Of a stretch of 64,000 nt of DNA, positions 17,011 to 25,205 are shown piece after piece; positions within the stretch are counted from its first letter, which is position 1; the number at the start of each line of letters is the position of its first letter. This DNA comes from Paenibacillus qinlingensis (GTDB lineage Bacteria; Bacillota; Bacilli; Paenibacillales; NBRC-103111), in the NCBI RefSeq assembly GCF_013204845.1, contig NZ_JABMKY010000030.1, positions 32,629 through 96,628 on the forward strand. Direction: 5' to 3'. The notes under the pieces are model-generated. The model was given only the letters and a program-made list of their open reading frames with translations, had not been told where the DNA came from and made no database searches. The translations under genes and the position numbers were made by a program.

Positions 17011-17219
17011 TGCTGATTCTATACTCTTTTTTTGGTTTGTCCTGATATTAGCCCACCCATCTTAATAATTGGAACATTAATATTATATGCTTTTAGGGAC
17101 AATATACACCATTCATTTAGTGGACTTCTTTGGCACTCACTCATTCGTATAAATGATTTACATATAGGAGAAAACAAGCATGTCAATACAAATAATTATA
17201 TTAAGGAGAGAAAACCAAA

Positions 17220-17504
17220 ATGAAAAAGAAAGCATTTACGTTTTTTTTAAGTATGTGTTTCATGTTTCTGTTGTGTACAGGAGTATCGAGTGCCGCAGGT
17301 AGTACAGGTATGACTGGATCGGCATATAACGGATATGGTTCAGTTAACGGTACGACTACTACTAATAGTTACGGGACAAATTCAACAGCTACTTATAGAA
17401 CTAATGCTGCTACTGATGACAATGATAACAATTGGGGTTGGCTTGGCCTTCTAGGGTTAGTCGGTTTAGCTGGGTTAAAAAAGCGGAATCGTGAACACAC
17501 CTAA
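17220..17504 (+). CDS. WGxxGxxG-family small secreted protein
   Basis: 94 residues: signal peptide (KKKAFTFFLSMCFMFLLCTG to SSAAG), a Thr/Asn/Gly/Tyr-rich low-complexity middle, and a C-terminal WGWLGLLG motif inside a hydrophobic stretch ending in KKRNREHT. This tripartite tail (motif, transmembrane helix, basic end) is typical of protein-sorting signals and defines the WGxxGxxG family of Bacillales. No function is established. AAGGAGAG gives a clear start and a perfect hairpin follows the stop. Confidence 0.75.
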   Translation: MKKKAFTFFLSMCFMFLLCTGVSSAAGSTGMTGSAYNGYGSVNGTTTTNSYGTNSTATYRTNAATDDNDNNWGWLGLLGLVGLAGLKKRNREHT

Positions 17505-17522
17505 AATATAGACATTTCTACT

Positions 17523-17551
17523 AATAACCTCCGTTTCTAACGGAGGTTATT
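17523..17551 (+). terminator. Terminator of the WGxxGxxG gene
   Basis: AATAACCTCCGT and ACGGAGGTTATT form a perfect 12-bp stem with a 5-base loop, 18 bases after the stop. Confidence 0.85.
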
Positions 17552-17644
17552 GTATGATTCAATCCCGAGAATTCCTTTTATAACTATATTATTACATTTT
17601 TTTCCATCCTTATACATCTATAAATCACTAATGACTTGCTACTA

Positions 17645-17746
17645 TTAAATTTTAGGAAAATTTCGACGCTTGATTATGGTACATATAAAACATTTCGTTT
17701 TTTTTCCTCTTAACATTTGTTCATTTTCGCAAAGTAAACATCGCAT
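17645..17746 (-). CDS. Small two-CxxC peptide (33 aa)
   Basis: MRCLLCENEQ...CFICTIIKRR contains two CxxC pairs 15 residues apart, a minimal zinc-ribbon pattern. GAGGTGATTAC directly precedes the ATG at 17746, a strong ribosome site that supports translation. The longer open frame upstream lacks one. Its family and function are unknown. Confidence 0.5.
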   Translation of the reverse strand: MRCLLCENEQMLRGKKTKCFICTIIKRRNFPKI

Positions 17747-17905
17747 GTAATCACCTCTGTTGGTATTGTATCCAAAGGAAATAATCAAACATTCACTATT
17801 CAGTAATTTTTTTTCAATTATGTAAATCGACGGTACATGAATTTTAAAAGAATAAATGGGTATGATATACAAGTCATTAAACTAGAACAAAGGAGCTAAA
17901 CTCAT

Positions 17906-18424
17906 ATGGGAATTTTAAGCGGTAATCCAAAAGATGAACCTCTACACTACGGGGAAATCTTTAGTGTATGGACAGCGTCCACAGTGGCTAAAGGAGCTGT
18001 ATCCTGTTATCAAGCCTATTTAAATCACTCAGGAGACAAAGATCTTAAAAAGATACTCGACGGTCTCATTGATCAAGCAAATCTTGAAATAAAAGAATTA
18101 GATAAAATACTTATTGATAACGGAATTGCCACAGTTCCAACAATGCCTGAAAGACCGGCAGTTAAACTCGAGGATATCCCAGTCGGTGCAAGATTCGCTG
18201 ATCCCGAGATTGCAGCCAAAATTGCTGCTGACGTTTCATTGGGATTGGTTGCCTGCAGTCAAGCTATGGGCCAATCCATTAGAGTTGATATTGGCGCTTT
18301 ATTTGCAAAATACCATATAACTAAAACAGCATTAGGCCTTAAAATACTGGAGATGAGTAAAGAAAAAGGTTGGCTTGTTCCTCCTCCACTACAAATAAAA
18401 AGGCCTGAAACAGTAAATGCGTAG
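17906..18424 (+). CDS. DUF3231-family protein
   Basis: 172 residues beginning MGILSGNPKDEPLHYGEIFS, the characteristic opening of DUF3231 proteins, which are common in spore-forming Bacillota and have a ferritin-like four-helix bundle. Many members carry two tandem bundles of about 170 residues; this is a single-bundle version. Later blocks include QANLEIKELDKILIDNGI, DIPVGARFADPEIAAKI and FAKYHITKTALGLKIL. A link with the spore coat has been suggested for relatives but no activity is known. AAGGAGCTAAACTCAT precedes the ATG, and a strong bidirectional terminator follows. Confidence 0.8.
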   Translation: MGILSGNPKDEPLHYGEIFSVWTASTVAKGAVSCYQAYLNHSGDKDLKKILDGLIDQANLEIKELDKILIDNGIATVPTMPERPAVKLEDIPVGARFADPEIAAKIAADVSLGLVACSQAMGQSIRVDIGALFAKYHITKTALGLKILEMSKEKGWLVPPPLQIKRPETVNA

Positions 18425-18471
18425 TTTAATCTAAATAGATGGTAATCTATTTGTATAATTAGGCATAGAAA

Positions 18472-18510
18472 CAGAAACAACTTCCTCGAAAGACGAGGAA
18501 GTTGTTTCTG
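18472..18510 (+). terminator. Terminator of the DUF3231 gene
   Basis: A perfect 17-bp stem (CAGAAACAACTTCCTCG with its complement) and a 5-base loop, followed by TTTTG. Confidence 0.85.
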
Positions 18511-18729
18511 TTTTGGGCCTTAGTCATTAATTCGTCATGCCAATCAAGGTAAGCCATTTTTCCGTCAAAACGGAAAGACAACACTAAACAAAATCCGACT
18601 TGGGTGTATTCAAAGGATTAAAATAATCTTCGCCTTCGGGGTCTCGGACACGAGGCGGTAGACGAGATCCTCCCTTCAGCCGGTTCTTCCGCCTTCGACC
18701 CAGTAATACAAACAATTTGTTCCATTATC

Positions 18730-18818
18730 CTGCCCGTTAACGTAATGGAGGCTGCCGATTATGCCGGCAGCCTCCCATTGGTGTGTTTATTGAACAAACG
18801 TTCCCAGTTAGCTTAACG
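18730..18818. repeat. Hairpin bracketed by two GTTA motifs (copy 5)
   Basis: CTGCCCGTTAACGTAATGG, the perfect 11-bp stem GGAGGCTGCCG/CGGCAGCCTCC (18747-18774), then CGTTCCCAGTTAGCTTAACG (18799-18818). The hairpin also serves as terminator for the DUF2750 gene that stops at 18824. The preceding 18511-18729 bases contain nothing I can assign. Confidence 0.7.
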
Positions 18819-18823
18819 ATGCG

Positions 18824-19189
18824 TTACTTTTCAAGCAATTTTGCCAACAATTCTAACGGTTCAATTTCTTTACCTAAAAGATGAACGTTCCAGTCTGTGC
18901 CAATTAATAAATTATCATCATCAAGCCCAGGAATCCAAGCATTGACAAACTCATCAAGTGGTATCGATTCGGAAGCGTAATGTGCCCACTCTTCACGAGC
19001 ACATTGTTTTGCATAGGCACTTTCCGACCAGAAAGGCATTACAGTTGCATCTTCAAAATCGTTTGAAGGTGATACAGACCATCCTTCTGCCGATTTTAAA
19101 CCCCAAACAAGCTGAGTTTTCTTTACCCGCTCAACAAATTTTTCAAAACGCTTTTCAGATTCAATCTTGAGTCCCAAATTATGTGACAT
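18824..19189 (-). CDS. DUF2750-family protein
   Basis: 121 residues with the DUF2750 pattern: RFEKFVERVKKTQLVWGL near the N-terminus, MPFWSESAYAKQCAREEW at the centre and LIGTDWNVHLLGKEIEPLEL at the end. The family is small, cytoplasmic and of unknown function, often in accessory gene clusters or near immunity genes. AGAGGAG precedes the ATG. The gene is bounded on both sides by copies of the GTTAGCTTAACG motif (19251-19268 upstream, 18799-18818 downstream), so it looks like a discrete cassette. Confidence 0.75.
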   Translation of the reverse strand: MSHNLGLKIESEKRFEKFVERVKKTQLVWGLKSAEGWSVSPSNDFEDATVMPFWSESAYAKQCAREEWAHYASESIPLDEFVNAWIPGLDDDNLLIGTDWNVHLLGKEIEPLELLAKLLEK

Positions 19190-19250
19190 ACCATACTCCT
19201 CTTTTGTTATGCAATAATTTCACTTGTTTCGGTACCTATATTCCACTAAA

Positions 19251-19268
19251 CTGCCAGTTAGCTTAACG
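19251..19268. repeat. Single GTTAGCTTAACG motif upstream of the DUF2750 gene
   Basis: CTGCCAGTTAGCTTAACG is a near match to CGTTCCCAGTTAGCTTAACG at the other end of the gene, in the same orientation. The pair forms direct repeats around one gene. Confidence 0.6.
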
Positions 19269-19356
19269 CCACTGCCAGTCAAATACTCTATTTTTTTATC
19301 TAACACGTATTTACACTAGACAAATACAAATAACTACTATCCGAAAATATACCAAA

Positions 19357-19387
19357 AACAAGCCCAAGGGATTCCCTCGGGCTTGTT
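19357..19387 (-). terminator. Terminator of the XRE regulator
   Basis: AACAAGCCC-A-AGGG pairs with CCCT-C-GGGCTTGTT; on the minus strand TTTTGG follows. Confidence 0.75.
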
Positions 19388-19523
19388 GTTCACCAGTGCT
19401 TTTGGGTAAACGTTATATACCAACACATTCAAACTAATATTTAATATTTATAAACAATTTTATATATTAGGATGTAAATTATTAGAAAATTATTTATGGA
19501 TCACTTCTTACTTATCAATAATA

Positions 19524-19871
19524 TTAGGTTATGTTGCGCTTCTTTTTAAGTTTTACTATTTCAAAAGCTTCTATTTGATTTTCGCTGTCCAACTCTCTAA
19601 AAGCACTAATTAACTCTTGTTCTAAGTAACTAAGCTCGGAATTTGATATTTTATTTTCTGATTTTTTTTGACTCTCTGTGTTTAATAACCAATCAAGTGA
19701 ACACTCAAATGTAGAATATATAGAAACCACAGTTTCTACAGAAGGATTACATTTTCCTGATTCTATATCACTCAAACTGCCCTGTGATACCCCTATTAAC
19801 TTTGCAAATTCAATTTGATTTAGGTCATGTATTTTCCTGAGTCTTCTTACATTTTCCCCAATCACTTTCAA
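19524..19871 (-). CDS. XRE-family helix-turn-helix regulator
   Basis: 115 residues. The N-terminal 65 residues are a classic Cro/CI domain (GENVRRLRKIHDLNQIEFAK, LIGVSQGSLSDIESGKCNPS, VVSIYSTFECSLDWLL). An acidic C-terminal helix follows (YLEQELISAFRELDSENQIE), typical of SinR- or phage-repressor-type proteins that dimerise there. I choose TTG at 19871 because GGAGGG lies 5 bases upstream; the frame continues upstream but without domain similarity. It is a lone regulator at the right edge of the accessory zone and may control neighbouring mobile genes. Confidence 0.8.
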   Translation of the reverse strand: MKVIGENVRRLRKIHDLNQIEFAKLIGVSQGSLSDIESGKCNPSVETVVSIYSTFECSLDWLLNTESQKKSENKISNSELSYLEQELISAFRELDSENQIEAFEIVKLKKKRNIT

Positions 19872-20001
19872 AGAAATCCCTCCAAATGGATACGAATTAT
19901 GACAAGAGTCATTACAGAGAATTTCGAGGTGATTTTTCAAAGATTTTTTTAATCTTATTGCATGATCATTAAAAATTTCAACTTATAAAGATATTAAAAA
20001 A

Positions 20002-20034
20002 TCCCGATGTATCAAGGCTTTGTGCACATCGGGA
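20002..20034 (-). terminator. Terminator of the rRNA methyltransferase/ktrA unit
   Basis: TCCCGATGT/ACATCGGGA stem; on the minus strand TTTTTT follows. Confidence 0.8.
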
Positions 20035-20117
20035 CTAGTCTAAGTAGTGACAAATCTACGTTCCAAACGGTGACAAAGTGAATTACAACTCACATCACGT
20101 TCCAAAAATGGGTTCAC

Positions 20118-20918
20118 TCACACCATCCGCTGCCTAGCCGTCTCAAACAGCAAAACCGTCGCAGCCATCGCGACGTTCAACGATTCCGCCTTGCCTTGCA
20201 TCGGAATAATGACCTGCACGTCGGACTGCGCAGCAACTTCCGGCGACACGCCCTTGGCCTCGTTGCCGAAAATCAGCCACGTCGGCTGCCGCAGGTCCGT
20301 GTCGTAACACGAGCCCTGCGCCTGCAGGCTCGTCGTCACGAGCCGCACGCCGCGCTCACGCGCGCGCGGCAACAACGCACCCAAATCTGCCTCCACGATC
20401 GGCAGATGGTACATAGATCCCATCGTCGAGCGGATCGTCTTGGGATTGAACAGATCGACCGTGCCGCGGCCGAGCACGACCGCTTTGGCACCGACCGCAT
20501 CTGCACTGCGGATGATCGTGCCAAGATTGCCCGGGTCCTGAACCCCGTCCAGGACCACGACCAGATCGTGCTCGCCGGCAAGCAGCTCGTCCATGCCAAC
20601 CTGTGGCCGCGTCACGATAGCCACTACACCCTGCGGCGTCTGGGCGTCCGAACACTTGGCCAACACCGCTGCACTCACGCCGACCCACTCGACGGCGCGA
20701 TCACCTGCGAGGGCGACAAGCTCCTGAGGGCTCCCTTTTTCCGCTAGAAAAAGAATAGCCTCCACCTCAGCCCCCGCCTTCAAAGCTTCCTCAATCAAAT
20801 GGTATCCCTCAATGATATACTTGCCCTGCTTATCTCTGCCGCGCCGCTCCAAGAGCTGAGCCCAGTCTTTGACTCTCGTATTTTGAACAGACATGATTTC
20901 TATGTATGCATGTGTCAT
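20118..20918 (-). CDS. TrmH/SpoU-family RNA 2'-O-methyltransferase
   Basis: 266 residues. An N-terminal substrate-binding region (RGRDKQGKYIIEGYHLIEEA) is followed by a SPOUT knot fold with its three motifs: VLDGVQDPGNLGTIIRSADA, LIFGNEAKGVS and IPMQGKAESLNVAMAATVLL. These enzymes transfer a methyl group from S-adenosylmethionine to a ribose 2'-hydroxyl of rRNA or tRNA; the relative in B. subtilis is YsgA. The ATG at 20918 lies 8 bases after the KtrA stop, so the two genes are probably co-transcribed. An in-frame ATG at 20894 is an alternative start. GC content is higher than in flanking genes. Confidence 0.9.
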   Translation of the reverse strand: MTHAYIEIMSVQNTRVKDWAQLLERRGRDKQGKYIIEGYHLIEEALKAGAEVEAILFLAEKGSPQELVALAGDRAVEWVGVSAAVLAKCSDAQTPQGVVAIVTRPQVGMDELLAGEHDLVVVLDGVQDPGNLGTIIRSADAVGAKAVVLGRGTVDLFNPKTIRSTMGSMYHLPIVEADLGALLPRARERGVRLVTTSLQAQGSCYDTDLRQPTWLIFGNEAKGVSPEVAAQSDVQVIIPMQGKAESLNVAMAATVLLFETARQRMV

Positions 20919-20926
20919 GAATTTAC

Positions 20927-21586
20927 CTACTCCGCAAAAGTGACTTCAAAGTTTTGAAGACTCGAATTTTTACCTACTATGACCAAAATATCTTCTTGCT
21001 TAATTGGCGCTTCCGCACTCGGAGGAATGATCATCTGTTCGTTATGTTTGACCGCAATCACATTGCAGCCATATTTGGCTCGCACATCAAGTTCGCGCAG
21101 ACTTTTGCCAATCATCTCTTTCGATGCTCTCATTTCTACAATACTGTAATCGGCGGAAAGCTCTATGTAATCGATAATGTTCGATGAAATCATATGATGG
21201 GCTACACGTTGCCCCATATCCCGTTCTGGATAGACGATTTTATCTGCGCCAATTTTTTTAAGAACCTTACCATGGAGATCATTCACAGCTTTTACGATCG
21301 TCGTAGCTACACCCATTTCTTTGAGAATTAGTGTCGTTAGAATACTTGCTTGAATATCTTCCCCAATGGCCACAACCACAACGTCAAAATTACGAATGCC
21401 TAGCGCCCGCATCGCTTCCTCATCCGTAGAATCGGCTTGAACCGCATGAGTCACATAAGCGGAAACGTCTTGAACCGTCTCTTCGTCTTGATCAATGGCA
21501 AGAACCTCGAATCCTAGTTGTGATAACGTCTTAGCGACAGCTGAACCAAATCTCCCCATCCCAATAACCGCGAATTGTTTTCTCAC
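20927..21586 (-). CDS. ktrA: KtrA/KtrC-type potassium channel regulatory subunit (RCK domains)
   Basis: 219 residues with an N-terminal nucleotide-binding RCK_N domain (FAVIGMGRFGSAVAKTL, FEVLAIDQDEE, VVVAIGEDIQASILTTLILK) and a C-terminal RCK_C domain (GKSLRELDVRAKYGCNVIAV, IKQEDILVIVGK). Such proteins form octameric rings that gate a KtrB/KtrD potassium transporter in response to ATP/ADP and, in Firmicutes, c-di-AMP bound in RCK_C. No transporter gene is in the window. The start is GTG at 21586. Presence of a c-di-AMP riboswitch at 40.2 kb fits c-di-AMP signalling in this organism, but no direct link is shown. Confidence 0.85.
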   Translation of the reverse strand: MRKQFAVIGMGRFGSAVAKTLSQLGFEVLAIDQDEETVQDVSAYVTHAVQADSTDEEAMRALGIRNFDVVVVAIGEDIQASILTTLILKEMGVATTIVKAVNDLHGKVLKKIGADKIVYPERDMGQRVAHHMISSNIIDYIELSADYSIVEMRASKEMIGKSLRELDVRAKYGCNVIAVKHNEQMIIPPSAEAPIKQEDILVIVGKNSSLQNFEVTFAE

Positions 21587-21761
21587 CGCTCACGTTCCTC
21601 CATATTCCAAGAATATATCCCATTTATTATACCATACTCAGCCCACTGAGCCACTTCACAACAATGGAACCACTGTCTGCATTGGCGAAGAGTGGGAAGG
21701 ATGAAGCCTTCTTAATCTGCACATAGTAATAGCGAGAATGAAATGGAAGCGAGGTCCTTGA

Positions 21762-21965
21762 ATGAATATTACCCTTAGACAAGCCATCAACCAGCGGGTT
21801 AATAACAAATCACCAGAAGAACTCAAAGAAGTTATTGAAGACTCTATTGGCGGGGAAGAGAAGGTTTTACCTGGGCTAGGTGTTCTTTTTGAAATTATAT
21901 GGCAGCATTCCGAAGCAAGTACGCAAGAAACACTCGTCGAAACCCTTAAGGCGCATCTTCAGTAA
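21762..21965 (+). CDS. sspI: Small acid-soluble spore protein SspI
   Basis: 67 residues. MNITLRQAINQRVNN, ELKEVIEDSIGGEEKVLPGL and GVLFEIIWQHS follow the SspI pattern (NLRQAV.., EEKMLPGLGVLFE.IW). SspI is a minor SASP made in the forespore late in sporulation. The neighbouring rRNA methyltransferase on the opposite strand is the usual neighbour of sspI in Bacillales (ysgA-sspI), which supports the call. GCGAGGTCC precedes the ATG. Confidence 0.9.
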   Translation: MNITLRQAINQRVNNKSPEELKEVIEDSIGGEEKVLPGLGVLFEIIWQHSEASTQETLVETLKAHLQ

Positions 21966-22055
21966 ATTCTTCCCTACATGGACCATCACATTGTTAAAAT
22001 AATTAAAACTTGCTGGGGGATGCTTCGGCATTCCTTAGCTCCAACAAAAAAAAAA

Positions 22056-22088
22056 TCCCCCTCATCAGTCACTGACCAACGAGGAGGA
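22056..22088 (-). terminator. Terminator of the Gfo/ThuA operon
   Basis: TCCCCCTC pairs with GAGGAGGA (one mismatch), and on the minus strand nine T residues follow. Confidence 0.75.
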
Positions 22089-22117
22089 TATTGCCAAGCT
22101 GCTACGATTTCATTTAC

Positions 22118-23212
22118 TTATAGTACTGTCAACGGATTCATCGCAGCCGGCTTCTCGCAGCTACTCTTCATTACATAATGCTGACCAGAGTCAGACGCAT
22201 CATGGAAACCATGCATCGCTTCCAGTACGTGATAGGCAAGCTCGCCGTTCGCACGATGCGCTGAGTTATCGCTCGTTAATAGTGATTGCGCCATTGCTGC
22301 AACGCCCAATCCGCGATTATTATCCTTGTAGCCATGCGAAAGTGGGATGGGCTCATACTCCGAACCGCCTTTGCGAATAAGCACCTGGCCACCGAACGTA
22401 TTCGGATCGGGGACTCGCAACGAACCATGACTTCCATAGATTTCAATATTAGGCAACCCAGTACCCGCCATGATATCGAAACTCGTCACAAGTGTTGCAA
22501 TCGCTCCACTGTGAAAATCTAATACCCCCGCCACATGCGTTGGCGTTTCTACTTGTATTTTCTGTCCGCGTTTCTTCTCACTCGAAATTGTACGCTCTGG
22601 GAAACTCACACCCGTTGAACCCGTTACACGACGAATGGGCCCGAGCAATGCCACGAGAGCTGTTAAGTAGTAGGGACCCATGTCGAACATAGGGCCGCCA
22701 CCTTTGGCATAGTAAAACTCAGGATCTGGGTGCCAATGCTCATGGCCTTTGCCCATCATGAAAGCCGTAGCGGCAATCGGTGTACCAATCCATCCATCCT
22801 GAATCAATTTCACACAGGTTTGGATACCGCCTCCCAGGAATGTATCTGGTGCACTGCCAATCAGAAGTCCTTTACGCTTAGCAACCTCCAAAATTTGCAG
22901 CCCTTCCTCCCGCGTTACAGCGAGCGGCTTTTCGACATAAGCATGTTTACCTGCTTCTAGAATTTGAATACAGACTGCCGCATGTACAGCCGGAATCGTC
23001 AAATTAATCACGATATCCACTTGTGGATCAGCTAATAATTGTTCTACTGTGTACGCATGAGTAATTCCGAACTCTTCGGCACGTGCTTCAGCTTTACTCA
23101 CATCAATGTCCGCACAGGCAAGCAATTCCAAGTGAGCGTAGTTAGGAATATTTTTCATATAAGCCGCGCTTATATTTCCACACCCAATGATACCAACCTT
23201 CATCTTGCTCAT
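22118..23212 (-). CDS. Gfo/Idh/MocA-family NAD(P)-dependent oxidoreductase
   Basis: 364 residues. The N-terminal Rossmann fold has KVGIIGCGNISAAYMKNI, followed by HAYVEKPLAV (the EKP lysine motif) and the C-terminal alpha/beta domain with GGGPMFDMGPYYLTALVAL. The family oxidises or reduces sugars, inositols or amino sugars; the substrate is not evident. GGGGG before the ATG at 23212 decides the start, although the frame extends to 23248. It is third in a three-gene unit behind a ThuA-like gene and a second Gfo enzyme, and its start overlaps the end of the ThuA frame. Confidence 0.85.
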   Translation of the reverse strand: MSKMKVGIIGCGNISAAYMKNIPNYAHLELLACADIDVSKAEARAEEFGITHAYTVEQLLADPQVDIVINLTIPAVHAAVCIQILEAGKHAYVEKPLAVTREEGLQILEVAKRKGLLIGSAPDTFLGGGIQTCVKLIQDGWIGTPIAATAFMMGKGHEHWHPDPEFYYAKGGGPMFDMGPYYLTALVALLGPIRRVTGSTGVSFPERTISSEKKRGQKIQVETPTHVAGVLDFHSGAIATLVTSFDIMAGTGLPNIEIYGSHGSLRVPDPNTFGGQVLIRKGGSEYEPIPLSHGYKDNNRGLGVAAMAQSLLTSDNSAHRANGELAYHVLEAMHGFHDASDSGQHYVMKSSCEKPAAMNPLTVL

Positions 23213-23232
23213 CGCTTCATGTCCCCCTATAG

Positions 23233-23865
23233 TTAGCGTGTTGCCCAAAGCAATCCGCGTCGCATTAATTCTAATGTTTCTGGCATACGTACAATGTTAG
23301 CCTGATGGCCAAGCGAATTATAATAGACTTTGCCTGCACCATAAGTTTTGGTCCATACGACCGGCATCTCCACATCATCGAAGTCAGTAACTGCATGCAG
23401 CTTGATCGCAGGGTCCACATGCATATAGTATTTTTCTGAAACGACGACAAAGTCACCGATGCCCGTGGTCAGTGGCTGCTCGCTGTCTTTCATACGAACC
23501 GTATAGGTAACACCATCATTTCCTGGATGCGCCACCCATTGGCCACCTACCATGTACTGATACTCTACTTCATTACGGAAAGAGTCCCCCATCCCGCCAT
23601 GACAGCCTGCAATCCCTGTTCCGCCAACTTTCACCGCATGAATGAGAGGTGTCAGCTGCTCTTTTTCAATTTTCCCCATGGTCCATACGGGAACGATCAG
23701 ATCTATACTCGCCAAACGTTCCTCATCCCTGAAGCTCTCCAACGTGTCTGAAACCTCTACCCCATAGCCCTCTTCACGCAGTAATCCTGCAAAAATCCCC
23801 GCAACCTCCTCGGGTTGATGACCATCCCAGCCACCCCATACAATCAATGCTTGTTTCTGACTCAT
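23233..23865 (-). CDS. ThuA-like (trehalose utilisation/glutamine amidotransferase-fold) protein
   Basis: 210 residues. ALIVWGGWDGHQPEEVAGIF at the N-terminus, GIAGCHGGMGDSFRNEVEYQ at the centre and GAGKVYYNSLGHQ near the end are the ThuA signature. ThuA and ThuB act in trehalose and related disaccharide 3-keto pathways in rhizobia, and ThuB is itself a Gfo/Idh/MocA dehydrogenase. Here the gene lies between two such dehydrogenases, so a 3-keto-sugar pathway is a reasonable inference. The fold resembles a class I amidotransferase, but activity is not established. Confidence 0.85.
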   Translation of the reverse strand: MSQKQALIVWGGWDGHQPEEVAGIFAGLLREEGYGVEVSDTLESFRDEERLASIDLIVPVWTMGKIEKEQLTPLIHAVKVGGTGIAGCHGGMGDSFRNEVEYQYMVGGQWVAHPGNDGVTYTVRMKDSEQPLTTGIGDFVVVSEKYYMHVDPAIKLHAVTDFDDVEMPVVWTKTYGAGKVYYNSLGHQANIVRMPETLELMRRGLLWATR

Positions 23866-23895
23866 GCCATTCCGACTCCTCTCTCCATGACCCTT

Positions 23896-25059
23896 CTATA
23901 CTTCACTTATACGAACCCAGCGACGCTGTTCGATCGATTGATCTACGGCTTCCAGTACCTCTTGACACTTCACGCCATCCACAAAATTCGGAACTGGCTG
24001 CCGATCTTCAGAAAGCGCTGTCATCAGCTCCACAACTTCATGTACGAACGTATGCTCATACCCGATCGTATGTCCAGCTGGCCACCAAGCATCCATATAG
24101 GCATGTGAGGCATCTGTTGCAAGCACACGTCTGAAGCCCTGAACATCCTCATCATCACTTGTAAAATACACCTGCAACTCATTCAATCGCTCGAAATCGA
24201 ATTTCACGCTGCCTTTACTGCCGTTAATTTCAAAAGAGTTCGTACACCGGTGCCCGGGAGCAAATCTCGTTGCCTCGAAGCTGCCCAAAGCGCCATTCGC
24301 GAAGCGAGCCATGAATAATGTCGCATCATCAACCGTAACAGGACCATGCGGTGCATCTTTGCTGCCTTTGGCACTAAGCCCCGTCATCGATGTCGGAAGC
24401 GGACGCTCCTTCACGAATGTTTCACTCATCCCGATCACTTCGGTCATCTCGCCAACGAGGAAGTGCGCTAGATCGATAAGATGCGCGCCCAGATCGCCAT
24501 GCGATCCTGATCCCGCAATCTCCTTCTGCAAACGCCAGACCAACGGGAACGTCGGATCGACGATCCAATCTTGCAAGAACCAAGCACGGAAGTGGTAGAT
24601 TTGGCCGAGGCGGCCGCTCTCCACGAGCTTCTTCGCCAGCAGTACCGCCGGAGCAAAACGATAGTTGAAGCCCACCATGTGCTTCACGCCAGCTTCCTCG
24701 GCCGCTTCCAGCATCTCCCTTGCATCCGCAAGGGTTAGCGCGAGCGGCTTCTCGCAGAACAGATGCTTGCCGGCCTTCGCCGCCGCCAATGCAATCTCCT
24801 TGTGCGCATCACTCGGCGCATTGATATCGACGACGTCGATATCCGGATGCGTAACCAGCTCGCGCCAATCCGTTACATACCCATCCCAGCCGAATTGCTC
24901 GGTTGCCTGACGAACACCGCTCTCGTCGCGACCACAGATGAGTTTCATCTTTGGAATCGCCGTTTGTGGAAAGAACATAGGTAAATCTTTATAGGCATGA
25001 CTATGTGCTTTTCCCATAAATTTATAGCCTATCATACCGATATTGAATGTTTTTTTCAT
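23896..25059 (-). CDS. Gfo/Idh/MocA-family oxidoreductase
   Basis: 387 residues. FNIGMIGYKFMGKAHSHAYK is the nucleotide-binding start, HLFCEKPLALTLADAREML the EKP motif, and GSGSHGDLGAHLIDLAHFLV the catalytic-domain pattern. GGGAGGCG at 8 bases chooses ATG 25059 over the longer open frame to 25113. It is the first gene of the unit with ThuA and the second dehydrogenase. The LacI regulator 700 bp upstream in the same direction is the probable controller; I could not identify an operator. Confidence 0.85.
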   Translation of the reverse strand: MKKTFNIGMIGYKFMGKAHSHAYKDLPMFFPQTAIPKMKLICGRDESGVRQATEQFGWDGYVTDWRELVTHPDIDVVDINAPSDAHKEIALAAAKAGKHLFCEKPLALTLADAREMLEAAEEAGVKHMVGFNYRFAPAVLLAKKLVESGRLGQIYHFRAWFLQDWIVDPTFPLVWRLQKEIAGSGSHGDLGAHLIDLAHFLVGEMTEVIGMSETFVKERPLPTSMTGLSAKGSKDAPHGPVTVDDATLFMARFANGALGSFEATRFAPGHRCTNSFEINGSKGSVKFDFERLNELQVYFTSDDEDVQGFRRVLATDASHAYMDAWWPAGHTIGYEHTFVHEVVELMTALSEDRQPVPNFVDGVKCQEVLEAVDQSIEQRRWVRISEV

Positions 25060-25205
25060 CGTATACACGCCTCCCCAAGTCTGTTTACTCCAGTCACTGG
25101 CACTCGCTTCCACTCTTCACTCTTCACCATACACTCTTTACTCTTTACTCTTCACCCTACACTCTGCGCGCCACACCAACTCAGCGCTCCCCATCAGCCA
25201 CCAAA

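Noticed and set aside
9713..19268. Integron cassette array with attC sites
   Set aside because: Motif cores are direct repeats instead of inverted R'/R'' pairs, and no IntI gene is seen; reported only as a cassette-like repeat.
20196..20747. 183-residue + frame over the RNA methyltransferase
   Set aside because: Arg/His-rich antisense shadow in a GC-rich segment; the minus frame has all SPOUT motifs.
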